Shown here in pieces: positions 36,745 through 45,271 of a stretch of 64,000 bases of DNA. This stretch comes from Nocardia anocheti (GTDB lineage Bacteria; Actinomycetota; Actinomycetes; Mycobacteriales; Mycobacteriaceae): contig NZ_JAQQFV010000006.1 in the NCBI RefSeq assembly GCF_029675105.1, positions 186,001 through 250,000 on the forward strand. The letters are read 5' to 3'. Below the pieces are notes generated by a model. It was not told where the DNA came from. It saw only the letters and a program-made list of their open reading frames with translations, and searched no databases. The position numbers and the translations under genes are program-made. Every line of letters begins with the position of its first letter. Position 1 is the first letter of the stretch.

Positions 36745-37608
36745 ATGGCTGTCGTAACCATGAAGCAGCTGCTCGACAGCGGCGCGCACTTCGGGCACCA
36801 GACTCGTCGGTGGAACCCGAAGATGAAGCGGTTCATCTTCACCGACCGCAACGGCATCTACATCATCGACCTGCAGCAGACGCTGACCTACATCGACAAG
36901 GCCTACGAGTTCGTCAAGGAGACCGTCGCCCACGGTGGCACCGTTCTCTTCGTCGGCACCAAGAAGCAGGCCCAGGAGTCGATCGCGGCCGAGGCGACTC
37001 GCGTCGGGATGCCCTACGTCAACCAGCGCTGGCTGGGTGGCATGCTCACCAACTTCTCGACCGTCCACAAGCGCCTGCAGCGCCTGAAGGAGCTCGAGGC
37101 CATGGAGCAGACCGGTGGCTTCGAGGGTCGCACCAAGAAGGAAATCCTCATGCTCACGCGTGAGATGACCAAGCTGGACCGCACCCTCGGTGGTATCCGC
37201 GACATGGCCAAGGTGCCCTCGGCCATCTGGGTCGTCGACACCAACAAGGAGCACATCGCCGTCGGCGAGGCGCGCAAGCTGAACATCCCGGTCATCGCGA
37301 TCCTGGACACCAACTGCGATCCCGACCTGGTCGACTACCCGATCCCGGGTAACGATGACGCGATCCGTTCCGCCGCTCTGCTGACCAAGGTCGTCGCCTC
37401 CGCGGTGGCCGAGGGCGTGCAGGCCCGCGCGGGCCAGGCTTCCGGCGACGCGAAGCCCGAGGCCGGCGCCGGTGAGCCGCTCGCCGAGTGGGAGCAGGAG
37501 CTGCTGGCTCAGGCGACCCCGGCCGCCGAGGCCGCTGCCGAGACGCCCGCCGAGGCCGCTGCCGAGGTCAAGGCCGACCCGGCGCAGCACACCCCGGCCG
37601 ACTTCTGA
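36745..37608 (+). CDS. rpsB: 30S ribosomal protein S2
   Basis: A 287-residue S2. The core is canonical: VVTMKQLLDSGAHFGHQTRRWNPKMKRFIF, QRWLGGMLTNFSTV, SAIWVVDTNKEHIAVGEARKL and IPVIAILDTNCDPDLVDYPIPGND. The last 50 residues are an Ala/Glu-rich tail, longer than in E. coli but usual in actinobacteria. ATG 36745 has GGGAG just upstream. It heads the rpsB-tsf unit with a long leader that could hold autoregulation by S2. Confidence 0.97.
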   Translation: MAVVTMKQLLDSGAHFGHQTRRWNPKMKRFIFTDRNGIYIIDLQQTLTYIDKAYEFVKETVAHGGTVLFVGTKKQAQESIAAEATRVGMPYVNQRWLGGMLTNFSTVHKRLQRLKELEAMEQTGGFEGRTKKEILMLTREMTKLDRTLGGIRDMAKVPSAIWVVDTNKEHIAVGEARKLNIPVIAILDTNCDPDLVDYPIPGNDDAIRSAALLTKVVASAVAEGVQARAGQASGDAKPEAGAGEPLAEWEQELLAQATPAAEAAAETPAEAAAEVKADPAQHTPADF

Positions 37609-37630
37609 GCTGATCGCCTAGCTCTACGTT

Positions 37631-37673
37631 CACCTTGCCGGCCCTTCTGAATTCAGAAGCGGTCGGCAAGGTG
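37631..37673 (+). terminator. Hairpin between rpsB and tsf (partial terminator)
   Basis: A 10-bp outer stem (37631-37640 with 37664-37673) encloses a second dyad, TTCTGAATTCAGAA. It starts 23 nt after the rpsB stop and probably lowers or tunes read-through into tsf. Confidence 0.7.
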
Positions 37674-37717
37674 GTGTAAACCCCCAGACACCCCACACAC
37701 GAGGAGGCTCGCCCCCG

Positions 37718-38542
37718 ATGGCGAACTACACCGCTGCTGATGTGAAGCGGCTCCGGGAGCTCACCGGCTCCGGCATGATGGACTGCAAGAACGCGCTGGC
37801 CGACTCCGACGGCGATTTCGACAAGGCCGTCGAGGTGCTGCGCATCAAGGGCGCCAAGGACGTCGGCAAGCGCGCCGAGCGCGCGACCGCCGAGGGCCTG
37901 GTCATCGCCAAGGACGGCGTCCTGGTCGAGATCAACTCCGAGACCGACTTCGTCGCCAAGAACGCCGAGTTCCAGGAGCTGGCCGAGGCCGTCGTCACCG
38001 CCGCCGCCGCCGGTAAGCCCGCCGATCTCGACGCCCTGAAGGCGCTCAAGCTCGACAACGGCACCGTCGACGAGGCCGTGCAGGCGCTGGCCGCCAAGAT
38101 CGGCGAGAAGCTGGAGCTGCGTCGCGTCGTGTCCTTCGACGGACAGGTCGCCACCTACCTGCACAAGCGTGCCTCGGACCTGCCGCCCGCCGTCGGCGTG
38201 CTGGTCGAGTACACCGGTGAGGGCGAGGCCGCGGCGGAGGCCGCCCGCGCCGCCGCCATGCAGGTCGCCGCGCTCAAGGCGCGCTACGTGACCCGCGACG
38301 AGGTTCCGGCCGATCTGGTCGAGAACGAGCGTCGCGTCGCCGAGGCCACCGCCCGCGAAGAGGGCAAGCCCGAGGCCGCGCTGCCGAAGATCACCGAGGG
38401 CCGCGTCAACGGCTTCTTCAAGGACGTCGTGCTGCTCGAGCAGTCGTCGGTCACCGACTCGAAGAAGACCGTCAAGGCCCTGCTGGACGAGGCCGGTGTC
38501 ACTCTGACCCGCTTCGCCCGTTTCGAGGTCGGCCAGGCCTGA
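37718..38542 (+). CDS. tsf: Elongation factor Ts
   Basis: A 274-residue EF-Ts, the nucleotide exchange factor for EF-Tu. It has the N-terminal UBA-like part (YTAADVKRLRELTGSGMMDCKNAL), the EF-Tu-contact motif VEINSETDFVAKNAEFQ and two core subdomains. The final segment LLDEAGVTLTRFARFEVGQA is typical. GAGGAGGC precedes the ATG. Two terminators flank it, the second at 38555. Confidence 0.97.
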   Translation: MANYTAADVKRLRELTGSGMMDCKNALADSDGDFDKAVEVLRIKGAKDVGKRAERATAEGLVIAKDGVLVEINSETDFVAKNAEFQELAEAVVTAAAAGKPADLDALKALKLDNGTVDEAVQALAAKIGEKLELRRVVSFDGQVATYLHKRASDLPPAVGVLVEYTGEGEAAAEAARAAAMQVAALKARYVTRDEVPADLVENERRVAEATAREEGKPEAALPKITEGRVNGFFKDVVLLEQSSVTDSKKTVKALLDEAGVTLTRFARFEVGQA

Positions 38543-38554
38543 TCCGCCTGAACG

Positions 38555-38597
38555 AGAGCCCCTCGGGAGCAGCATCCGTGCGCTTCCGAGGGGCTCT
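38555..38597 (+). terminator. Terminator after tsf
   Basis: A perfect 12-bp stem (38555-38566 with 38586-38597) with a 19-nt loop that can pair further; it lies 13 nt after the tsf stop. Confidence 0.8.
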
Positions 38598-38774
38598 TGC
38601 CGATTCTCGGCGGCAGCTGCCCCCAGTTCCGGGGTCGCCGCGTCACGCGAGGGGGTCTTGTGTGGCGAGGGGAACCGGATAAGGCAGGATGGATGCCGCT
38701 TCGCCTTGCTGTGCGGCTGATTCGTGTGCCCGCAGTTCGACAGTTCTCGACCTCGCCGAAGGAGACGACCACCC

Positions 38775-39503
38775 ATGACCGACCCGGGTAACGACCGCCC
38801 TGGATACCGCCGGGTGCTGCTCAAGCTGGGTGGGGAGATGTTCGGTGGCGGCGGGGTCGGCCTCGATCCCGATGTCGTGCAGACCGTGGCCGAGCAGATC
38901 GCCGAGATCGTCGAGACCGGCGTGCAGGTCGCCGTCGTCATCGGTGGCGGCAACTTCTTCCGCGGCGCCGAGCTCGAGGAGCGCGGCATGGAACGCGCCC
39001 GCTCGGACTACATGGGCATGCTCGGCACCGTCATGAACAGCCTCGCGCTGCAGGACTTCCTCCAGCAGCAGGGGGTGGACACGCGCGTGCAGACCGCCAT
39101 CACGATGGGCCAGGTCGCCGAGCCGTACCTCCCGCTGCGCGCCAAGCGACACCTGGAGAAGGGCCGCGTGGTGATCTTCGGCGCGGGGATGGGCATGCCC
39201 TACTTCTCCACCGACACCACCGCCGCCCAGCGCGCCCTCGAGATCGGCGCCGAGGTGGTGCTGATGGCCAAGGCGGTCGACGGCGTGTTCGACGCCGACC
39301 CGCGCGTGGACGAGAACGCGAGCATGTTCACCGAGATCACCCACAAGGAAGTGATCGAGAAGGGGCTGAAGGTCGCCGATGCGACGGCGTTCAGCTTGTG
39401 CATGGACAACCAGATGCCGATGCTGGTGTTCAATTTGTTGATCAAGGGCAATATTGCCCGCGCGGTCGCCGGTGAGCCCATCGGCACCTTGGTTCGGTCC
39501 TGA
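38775..39503 (+). CDS. pyrH: Uridylate kinase
   Basis: A 242-residue UMP kinase of the amino-acid-kinase fold. Motifs are RVLLKLGGEMFGG at the start, VIGGGNFFRGAE, DYMGMLGTVMNSLAL, TAITMGQVAEPY, IFGAGMGMPYFSTDTTAAQRALE and the C-terminal FNLLIKGNIARAV. ATG 38775 has AAGGAGA upstream. It leads the pyrH-frr-cdsA-rlmN run, conserved in mycobacteria. Confidence 0.96.
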   Translation: MTDPGNDRPGYRRVLLKLGGEMFGGGGVGLDPDVVQTVAEQIAEIVETGVQVAVVIGGGNFFRGAELEERGMERARSDYMGMLGTVMNSLALQDFLQQQGVDTRVQTAITMGQVAEPYLPLRAKRHLEKGRVVIFGAGMGMPYFSTDTTAAQRALEIGAEVVLMAKAVDGVFDADPRVDENASMFTEITHKEVIEKGLKVADATAFSLCMDNQMPMLVFNLLIKGNIARAVAGEPIGTLVRS

Positions 39504-39549
39504 TCCCGCAACCGCGGAAGATGACGATGACGCTGTGGAGGAACCGGTC

Positions 39550-40107
39550 GTGATTGATGAAGCGCTCTTCGACGCCGAGGAGAAGATGGAGAAGGCCGTC
39601 TCGGTGGCGAAGGACGACCTAGGCACCATCCGCACCGGCCGCGCCAACCCGGGCATGTTCGCCCGCGTCGTGGTCGACTACTACGGCTCGCCGACGCCGA
39701 TCACCCAGATGTCGAGCATCACCGTGCCGGAGCCGCGCATGGTCGTGATCAAGCCCTACGAGCAGAGCCAGCTCGGCCCGATCGAGAACGCCATCCGCAA
39801 CTCCGACCTGGGCGTGAACCCCACCAACAACGGGGACATCCTGCGCATCACGGTGCCGCAGCTCACCGAGGAACGCCGCCGCGAGATGGTCAAGATGGCC
39901 AAGGGCAAGGGCGAGGATGCCAAGGTCTCGATTCGCAACGTCCGCCGCAAGGCGATGGACGAACTGAGCCGGATCCAGAAGGATGGCGAAGCGGGCGAGG
40001 ACGAAGTCGGGCGCGCCGAGAAGGAACTCGACAAGACCACCGCCAAGTACGTGGGCCAGATCGATGAGCTGGTCAAGCACAAGGAAGCCGAACTGCTCGA
40101 GGTCTGA
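39550..40107 (+). CDS. frr: Ribosome recycling factor
   Basis: A 185-residue RRF that splits post-termination ribosomes with EF-G. It has VAKDDLGTIRTGRANPGMFARVVVDYYGSPTP, SSITVPEPRMVVIKPYE and the C-terminal helix LVKHKEAELLEV. GTG 39550 is selected because GGAGGA lies 7 nt upstream and residues from VIDEALFD on match the family. The 46-base gap after pyrH suggests one transcript. Confidence 0.96.
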   Translation: MIDEALFDAEEKMEKAVSVAKDDLGTIRTGRANPGMFARVVVDYYGSPTPITQMSSITVPEPRMVVIKPYEQSQLGPIENAIRNSDLGVNPTNNGDILRITVPQLTEERRREMVKMAKGKGEDAKVSIRNVRRKAMDELSRIQKDGEAGEDEVGRAEKELDKTTAKYVGQIDELVKHKEAELLEV

Positions 40108-40158
40108 GCGCCAGATCTCGCCAGTCCCGCTCGTGCGGGGGATGAACGGAACGACGAG

Positions 40159-41097
40159 TTGAGCGACGGGACAATCGTGGCCGAAGACGCCGCCGCCACC
40201 GGAGCGGCACCGGAACCGATGCCGGACCAGATCGCCGCGGCACCGCCCGCGGACGCACCCGCGGCGCCGGTGGCGTCGACCTCGCGGGCGGGTCGCAACC
40301 TGCCCGCGGCGCTGGCGGTCGGCCTGGGCCTGGGACTGTCGCTGATCGCGATCCTGCTGTTCGTCCCCAAGGTGTTCATCGGGGTCGTCGGGGTGGCGGT
40401 GGGCGTGGCCACCTGGGAGGTCGCCAAGCGGCTGCGCGAGGCCGACGTGCTGGTGCCGCGCATCCCGCTGCTGGTGGGCGGTCAGGCGGTGTTCTGGCTG
40501 GGCTGGCCATGGGGTGCGCGGGGCGTGGTGGGCGCGTTCGCGGCGACGGCGCTGGTCTGCATGGTGTGGCGATTGTTCGACCACGGCCTGAGCCAGGCGC
40601 CGAAGAACTTCCTGCGCGACACCGCGATCACCATCTTCACGCTGTCCTGGATCCCGCTGCTGGCCTCGTTCTCGACGCTGCTGCTGCTCGAACCCGACGG
40701 CAACCTGCGGGTGCTGACCTTCATGATCCTGGTCGTGTGCTCCGACGTGGGCGGCTATGTGGCCGGTGTGCTGTTCGGCAGGCATCCGATGGTGCCCGCG
40801 ATCAGCCCGAAGAAGTCCTGGGAGGGTTTCTGCGGATCGCTGGTGTTCAGCGTCATCGGTGGTCTGCTGACCGTCACCCTGCTGCTCGACGCCAACTCGA
40901 TGATCGGCGTGGTGCTCGGTGTGGGCCTGGTGCTCGTCGCGACGCTGGGCGATCTGATCGAATCGCAGATCAAGCGTGAGCTAGGCATCAAGGACATGGG
41001 CACGCTGCTGCCCGGGCACGGCGGCATCATGGACCGACTCGACTCGATGCTGCCTTCGGCGTTCGTGTCCTGGCTGGTGCTCAGCGCCCTGCTCTGA
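40159..41097 (+). CDS. cdsA: Phosphatidate cytidylyltransferase
   Basis: A 312-residue membrane enzyme that makes CDP-diacylglycerol from phosphatidate and CTP. About eight membrane helices follow an Ala/Pro-rich N-terminus of 45 residues. The CdsA signature is visible in SPKKSWEGFCGSLVFS and GDLIESQIKRELGIKDMGTLLPGHGGIMDRLDS. It begins with TTG 40159; GTG 40177 is an in-frame alternative. CDP-diacylglycerol feeds phosphatidylinositol and cardiolipin synthesis. Confidence 0.95.
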   Translation: MSDGTIVAEDAAATGAAPEPMPDQIAAAPPADAPAAPVASTSRAGRNLPAALAVGLGLGLSLIAILLFVPKVFIGVVGVAVGVATWEVAKRLREADVLVPRIPLLVGGQAVFWLGWPWGARGVVGAFAATALVCMVWRLFDHGLSQAPKNFLRDTAITIFTLSWIPLLASFSTLLLLEPDGNLRVLTFMILVVCSDVGGYVAGVLFGRHPMVPAISPKKSWEGFCGSLVFSVIGGLLTVTLLLDANSMIGVVLGVGLVLVATLGDLIESQIKRELGIKDMGTLLPGHGGIMDRLDSMLPSAFVSWLVLSALL

Positions 41098-41104
41098 GGC
41101 CGGG

Positions 41105-41476
41105 TCAGGGCTTCTTGGCGGCGTGGCGCAACTGCAGGATGCGCACGCCGCCGACCAGGCCCATCACCAGCGCGCCCACGATCACCGAGAGCAGCACGGT
41201 GACGCCCAGCGGCAGCGAGAAGTCCCAGAACAGCAGCTGGACCTTGGTCTGGTCGAGATTCTGGATGATGAAGATGAGCAGCACGATGCCGAGGATGGCC
41301 GCGGCCAGCAGGCCGATCCAGGTGTAGCCGGTGCGTGACTTGATCAGGGCGTCCGGTGTCGGCCGCCGGGTGGGGGCCTGATCGGCGGGCACCCGCTTGT
41401 GGTGTTTGCCGTCGGTGGGCTCGGGGACCGGCTCCCGAGCGGCCGGTGTGGCGCCCGATTCTGCGTTGGTGGACAT
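41105..41476 (-). CDS. LapA-domain (DUF1049) membrane protein
   Basis: A 123-residue protein with a polar, Pro-rich N-terminal 55 residues and two membrane helices (TWIGLLAAAILGIVLLIFII and LGVTVLLSVIVGALVMGLVG) joined by the LapA loop QNLDQTKVQLLFWDFSLP. A basic tail ends it. LapA/LapB pairs act in envelope assembly in E. coli, but the actinobacterial role is unknown. It converges with cdsA and diverges from rlmN. ATG 41476 is preferred over 41515, which adds 13 residues. Confidence 0.87.
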   Translation of the reverse strand: MSTNAESGATPAAREPVPEPTDGKHHKRVPADQAPTRRPTPDALIKSRTGYTWIGLLAAAILGIVLLIFIIQNLDQTKVQLLFWDFSLPLGVTVLLSVIVGALVMGLVGGVRILQLRHAAKKP

Positions 41477-41589
41477 GCCTCGATCATGGCCGACGGCTAT
41501 GGCCGGTGCACGCATCTTCTCGATAACGTCGCCCGGCGTGGCGGCCCGCCCACCGGGGCCTCGGTCGCGTTTGGGACAATGGTGGCATT

Positions 41590-42699
41590 ATGGCCACCTC
41601 CCTGCCCCTTGTCTTCGATGCCCCGCGTCGCGGTATGCCGCCGCGCCACCTCGCCGATCTCGACGCGGACGAGCGCAAGACCGCGGTGCAGGAACTGGGC
41701 CTGCCGAAGTTCCGGGCCGACCAACTCGCCCGCCAGTACTACGGCCGCCTGCAGGCCGACCCCGCCCTGATGACCGACCTGCCCGCCGACGTGCGCGCCA
41801 AGGTCGGCGAAACGCTGTTCCCGCCGCTGCTGTCGGTGGTGCGCCACCTGGCCTGCGACTCCGGAGACACCCGCAAGACGCTGTGGCGCGCGCACGACGG
41901 CACCCTGCTGGAGAGCGTGCTCATGCGCTACCCCGACCGCAACACCCTGTGCATCTCCAGCCAGGCGGGTTGCGGCATGGCCTGCCCGTTCTGCGCGACC
42001 GGCCAGGCCGGACTCAACCGCAACCTGTCGACCGCGGAAATCGTCGACCAGGTGCGCGCCGCGGCCGCCGCCCTCCGTGACGGTGAAGTACACGGCGGCC
42101 CCGGCCGCCTGTCCAACATCGTGTTCATGGGCATGGGGGAGCCTCTGGCCAACTACAAGCGGGTGGTGAACGCGGTCCGCCGCATCACCGCGCCCGCACC
42201 CGACGGGCTCGGGATCTCACAGCGGTCGGTGACGGTGTCGACGGTCGGGCTCGCGCCCGCGATCCGCAAGCTGGCCGACGAGGACATGTCGGTGCGTTTG
42301 GCGGTGTCGTTGCACACCCCCGACGATGAACTGCGTGACACCCTGGTGCCTGTGAACAATCGGTGGTCGATCGCCGAAGTGCTCGATGCCGCACGGTATT
42401 ACGCGGACAAGTCCGGGCGTCGGGTGTCGATCGAGTACGCGTTGATCCGCGATGTGAATGATCAGCCGTGGCGGGCGGACATGCTCGGTAAGAAGCTGCA
42501 CAAGGCTCTGGGCCCGCTCGTGCACGTGAACCTGATCCCGCTCAACCCGACTCCGGGCAGTGAGTGGGATGCCAGTCCCAAGCCGGTCGAGAAGGAGTTC
42601 GTGCGGCGGGTGATCGCGCAGGGGGTGTCGTGCACGGTGCGGGACACGCGAGGGCAGGAGATCGCTGCTGCGTGTGGGCAATTGGCTGCTGAGGGCTGA
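41590..42699 (+). CDS. rlmN: 23S rRNA/tRNA adenine-C2 methyltransferase RlmN
   Basis: A 369-residue radical-SAM enzyme methylating A2503 of 23S rRNA and A37 of some tRNAs. The iron-sulfur CxxxCxxC motif is in SSQAGCGMACPFCATGQAG. The conserved C-terminal cysteine lies in GVSCTVRDTRGQE. FMGMGEPLANYKRV and SVTVSTVGLAPAIRKLA are also present. GACAAT lies 9 nt before ATG 41590, close to a leaderless arrangement. In many relatives the next conserved gene is near dxr; here 6.6 kb of accessory genes intervene. Confidence 0.95.
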   Translation: MATSLPLVFDAPRRGMPPRHLADLDADERKTAVQELGLPKFRADQLARQYYGRLQADPALMTDLPADVRAKVGETLFPPLLSVVRHLACDSGDTRKTLWRAHDGTLLESVLMRYPDRNTLCISSQAGCGMACPFCATGQAGLNRNLSTAEIVDQVRAAAAALRDGEVHGGPGRLSNIVFMGMGEPLANYKRVVNAVRRITAPAPDGLGISQRSVTVSTVGLAPAIRKLADEDMSVRLAVSLHTPDDELRDTLVPVNNRWSIAEVLDAARYYADKSGRRVSIEYALIRDVNDQPWRADMLGKKLHKALGPLVHVNLIPLNPTPGSEWDASPKPVEKEFVRRVIAQGVSCTVRDTRGQEIAAACGQLAAEG

Positions 42700-42990
42700 T
42701 CCAGGGGCGACGGTTTGTGTCGGTTCGGTCGACCTCTTTCGCCTGACCACGGTCATGCTGCCGACCACCAGTTGACCGCTGGGCTCGACCTGCCTATGAA
42801 GAGCCAGGGTGCTCGCGGCAAAGGGATGGACAAGTCGATCCAGACGAGGGTTCGAGGGCGGCTTGGGTAGGTAGTGCGCGCGGCTTCGTCGCGGGCGTCC
42901 CGACGTTGGTGCGGCTGTCGCTGAACGTGTTGCGGCCCAGGCGTTATCGTCGTGGGATCGGATCGAGGTGTGGGTCCGAGATCGTTGACT
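42700..42990. other. 291-base gap before the L11-like gene, no gene seen
   Basis: This stretch looks less GC-rich than its neighbours. It holds no ORF with a ribosome site or family match on either strand. GTTATCGT near 42942 may be part of the promoter for the L11-like gene. It marks the left edge of the accessory block; no inverted terminal repeats or integrase remnants were seen. Confidence 0.5.
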
Positions 42991-43413
42991 ATGGCGCGCG
43001 GAACAGGTTCTGTCACAGTCACTCTCGAGCTCGAGGCGGGTAATGCCTCGCTGATGGTTCTCGGGAAGATGCTCGGTCCCACCGGGATTCCTCCGTTCGA
43101 GGTCAAACGTCGCTATGACGCGGCGACGGCGGATCGGCGGGGGGAGATCATCCCGGCGGTCATCACCATCGATGCCCGTCGGCGCTGGACCATGCGGCTC
43201 AAGACGCCGCCGACGGCGTCGCTGATCCGGGCGGCGTTGGGGCGGGGTGGTTCCCCGCAGCCAGGGCATGTGCCGGTCGGGGCGCTCACGCGGGAGCAGT
43301 TGCGGCGGATCGCGGTGCGCAAGCTGCCGGATCTGAACACCACAGATGTGGAGGCGGCGATGCGGATCGTGGCGGGGACGGCCCGGTCGATGGGGGTGCG
43401 CGTCGAGGAGTGA
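42991..43413 (+). CDS. Divergent paralogue of ribosomal protein L11
   Basis: A 140-residue protein, full L11 length, with both L11 domains. The C-terminal, rRNA-binding domain is well kept: MRLKTPPTASLIRAA, then DLNTTDVEAAMRIVAGTARSMG. YDAATADRRGEIIPAVITI matches the middle of L11. The N-terminal loop is altered: where L11 has PPVGPALGQHGVN this has MVLGKMLGPTGIP, so the prolines linked to thiopeptide binding are gone. It is not in a rplK-rplA operon. The ribosome site is weak. Possible roles are an alternative L11 or a drug-resistance variant. Confidence 0.85.
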   Translation: MARGTGSVTVTLELEAGNASLMVLGKMLGPTGIPPFEVKRRYDAATADRRGEIIPAVITIDARRRWTMRLKTPPTASLIRAALGRGGSPQPGHVPVGALTREQLRRIAVRKLPDLNTTDVEAAMRIVAGTARSMGVRVEE

Positions 43414-43500
43414 GCGACGCCGACGACGGGGGACGGTCTATTTTGGTAGTGGTCGTCGGCGCGTCGGCCGGGACGGATCGGCCGGACTCACGGGGGACCA

Positions 43501-45218
43501 TTGCTTGCGACGGGGGACGTCTTCGCCGGGTACGCGATCGAGCGGCAGCTGGGGCGCGGCGGGATGGGGTCGGTGTTCCTGGCGCGGCATCCGCGTCTGC
43601 CTCGGCAGACGGCGCTCAAGCTGCTGAATCCGGAACTGTTCGCCGACACCGAGATCCGGGCGCGCTTCGAGCGCGAGGCCGATCTCGCCGCGCAGCTCGA
43701 GCACCCGAATATCGTCACCGTCTACGACCGGGGGCCGAGGACGGGAAGCTGTGGATCAGCATGCAGTTCGTCGACGGTGTGGACGCCGCGACGCTGCCGC
43801 ACCTGGTCGACGCCGCGCTCGCGCTGCACATCGTCGAGGGCACGGCGGCCGCGCTCGACCACGCCCACCGCGCCGGGGTGCTGCACCGGGACGTGAAACC
43901 GGCCAATATCCTGCTGGCCGACGCCGACGGTGATCGGCGCGTCCTGCTCACCGACTTCGGTATCGCCCGCCTGCGCGAGGACGTGCACCACCTCACCCAG
44001 ACCGGCTCGTTCACCGCCACCCTGGCTTTCGCGGCGCCCGAGCAGCTCACCGGCGCCGCGCTGGACCACCGCACCGACCAGTACTCGCTGGCCTGCACGC
44101 TGTACTCGCTGCTGGCGGGGGTCGCGCCGTTCGAGGCGGACAATCCGGTCCGGGTCATCCAGGGGCATCTGCAATCGCCGCCGCCGTCACTGCACGCCCA
44201 CCGCCCCGACCTGCCACTCGCTGTGGATGCGGTGGTGACGCGCGCCCTGGCCAAGCGTCCCGCCGACCGGTTCGATTCGTGCGCGGAGTTCGCGGCCGCC
44301 GCCCGGCATGCTCTCGGCGGAGCGGTCGGTCAGCCGACGGTCTCGGGTGGTGGTCGCCTCCCTGGAGCTGGAGCCGCGCGGCCGCAGACAGGTCCGAGTA
44401 GCGCCGTGCCCGTGCAGAGCCCGAGCGCCTTCGCTCCCGCGCCCGGTGGCGTGTATCCGCTCGGTCCACCGAACCAGGGTGGCCCCGACCCGCGATACGG
44501 CGGTCCACCCCATCCGGGTTCCGCACCCGGCGCGTGGCCGTATCCCGGAGCGCCGGGTGGGTCGGTCCAGCCGTCTTCCGGACCGGAGTCGACCGATCCC
44601 CGACGTCGCGTGCGCAGGCTGATCGCCCTCGCCGTGGCGTGCGTGCTCGCCCTGCCCGTCGGGACCTGGGCCTGGCAGGACGAGGACACCGTGGTGGCCG
44701 AACTGCTCGGCCACACCCGCGGCCACCAGGACATGGACGCCCTGCACGCCGCCTTCCCCCAGATGGTGCCGAGCGGATACGACAGCGGCAAGGGATATGA
44801 CGGCCGTCGCTGCGACGGGCATCGGGAGACCGATCGCTACAGCGAATTCTGGACCAAGCGGTTCGACGGCTTCTCGGCGAAATGGAGTTGCGAGGACAAG
44901 ACCCACGACGGCGCCCGGTACGCCTTCCTCGTCTATCCGACCGCCGAACTGGCCGACAGCGTGGTGTCGCGCTTCTTCGCCGAGACCACCGAGAACGGCA
45001 CGTCCACCACGGGCACCCGGACCGATCACCTGCGCGGGCGCAAGAGCGCCGAACTCGAGCTCTACGCGGGGTCGGCGGTGGTCTCCACCTTCGACGAGCC
45101 CGGTCGCGAGCGCTGGGTGCTGCTGTTCTACCAGGATTCCGACGGCCCGCAGCATCCCCAGGCCGATCAGATCGAACCGGGCCTGCTCGCCGAGATCGCC
45201 ACCTTCCCACTGGGCTGA
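43501..45218 (+). pseudogene. Ser/Thr protein kinase 1, frameshifted in catalytic domain
   Basis: A transmembrane receptor kinase broken by one missing base in a G5 run at 43730-43734. Before it the frame encodes DVFAGYAIERQLGRGGMG and ALKLLNPELF; after it, in another frame, ISMQFVDG, HRDVKPANILL, DFGIARL and APEQLTG. Restoring one base makes the DNA match kinase 2 (VYDRG then DGKLWIS). After a Pro-rich linker come a membrane helix (LIALAVACVLALPVG) and a domain of about 170 residues with two cysteines. TTG 43501 has GGGGGACC upstream. It is a pseudogene, or a sequencing error. Confidence 0.8.
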
Positions 45219-45271
45219 GTCGTTTCGAGGCCTTGATAAGGTCCGGTCGGACAACGAAATTCGGGGGCGGG

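Noticed and set aside
42700..42990. Remnant of an insertion sequence or integrase at the left edge of the kinase block
   Set aside because: No terminal inverted repeats, target duplications or transposase-like peptides could be recognised in any frame.
42991..43413. The L11-like gene as the housekeeping rplK
   Set aside because: It is not followed by rplA nor preceded by nusG/secE, and its N-terminal loop departs from the near-invariant L11 sequence, so a paralogue is far more likely.
43501..43896. Kinase 1 split as a programmed frameshift producing one functional protein
   Set aside because: There is no slippery heptamer of the usual kind, and kinases 2 and 3 are continuous at the same place. 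A plain deletion or sequencing error is simpler, though phase variation stays open.
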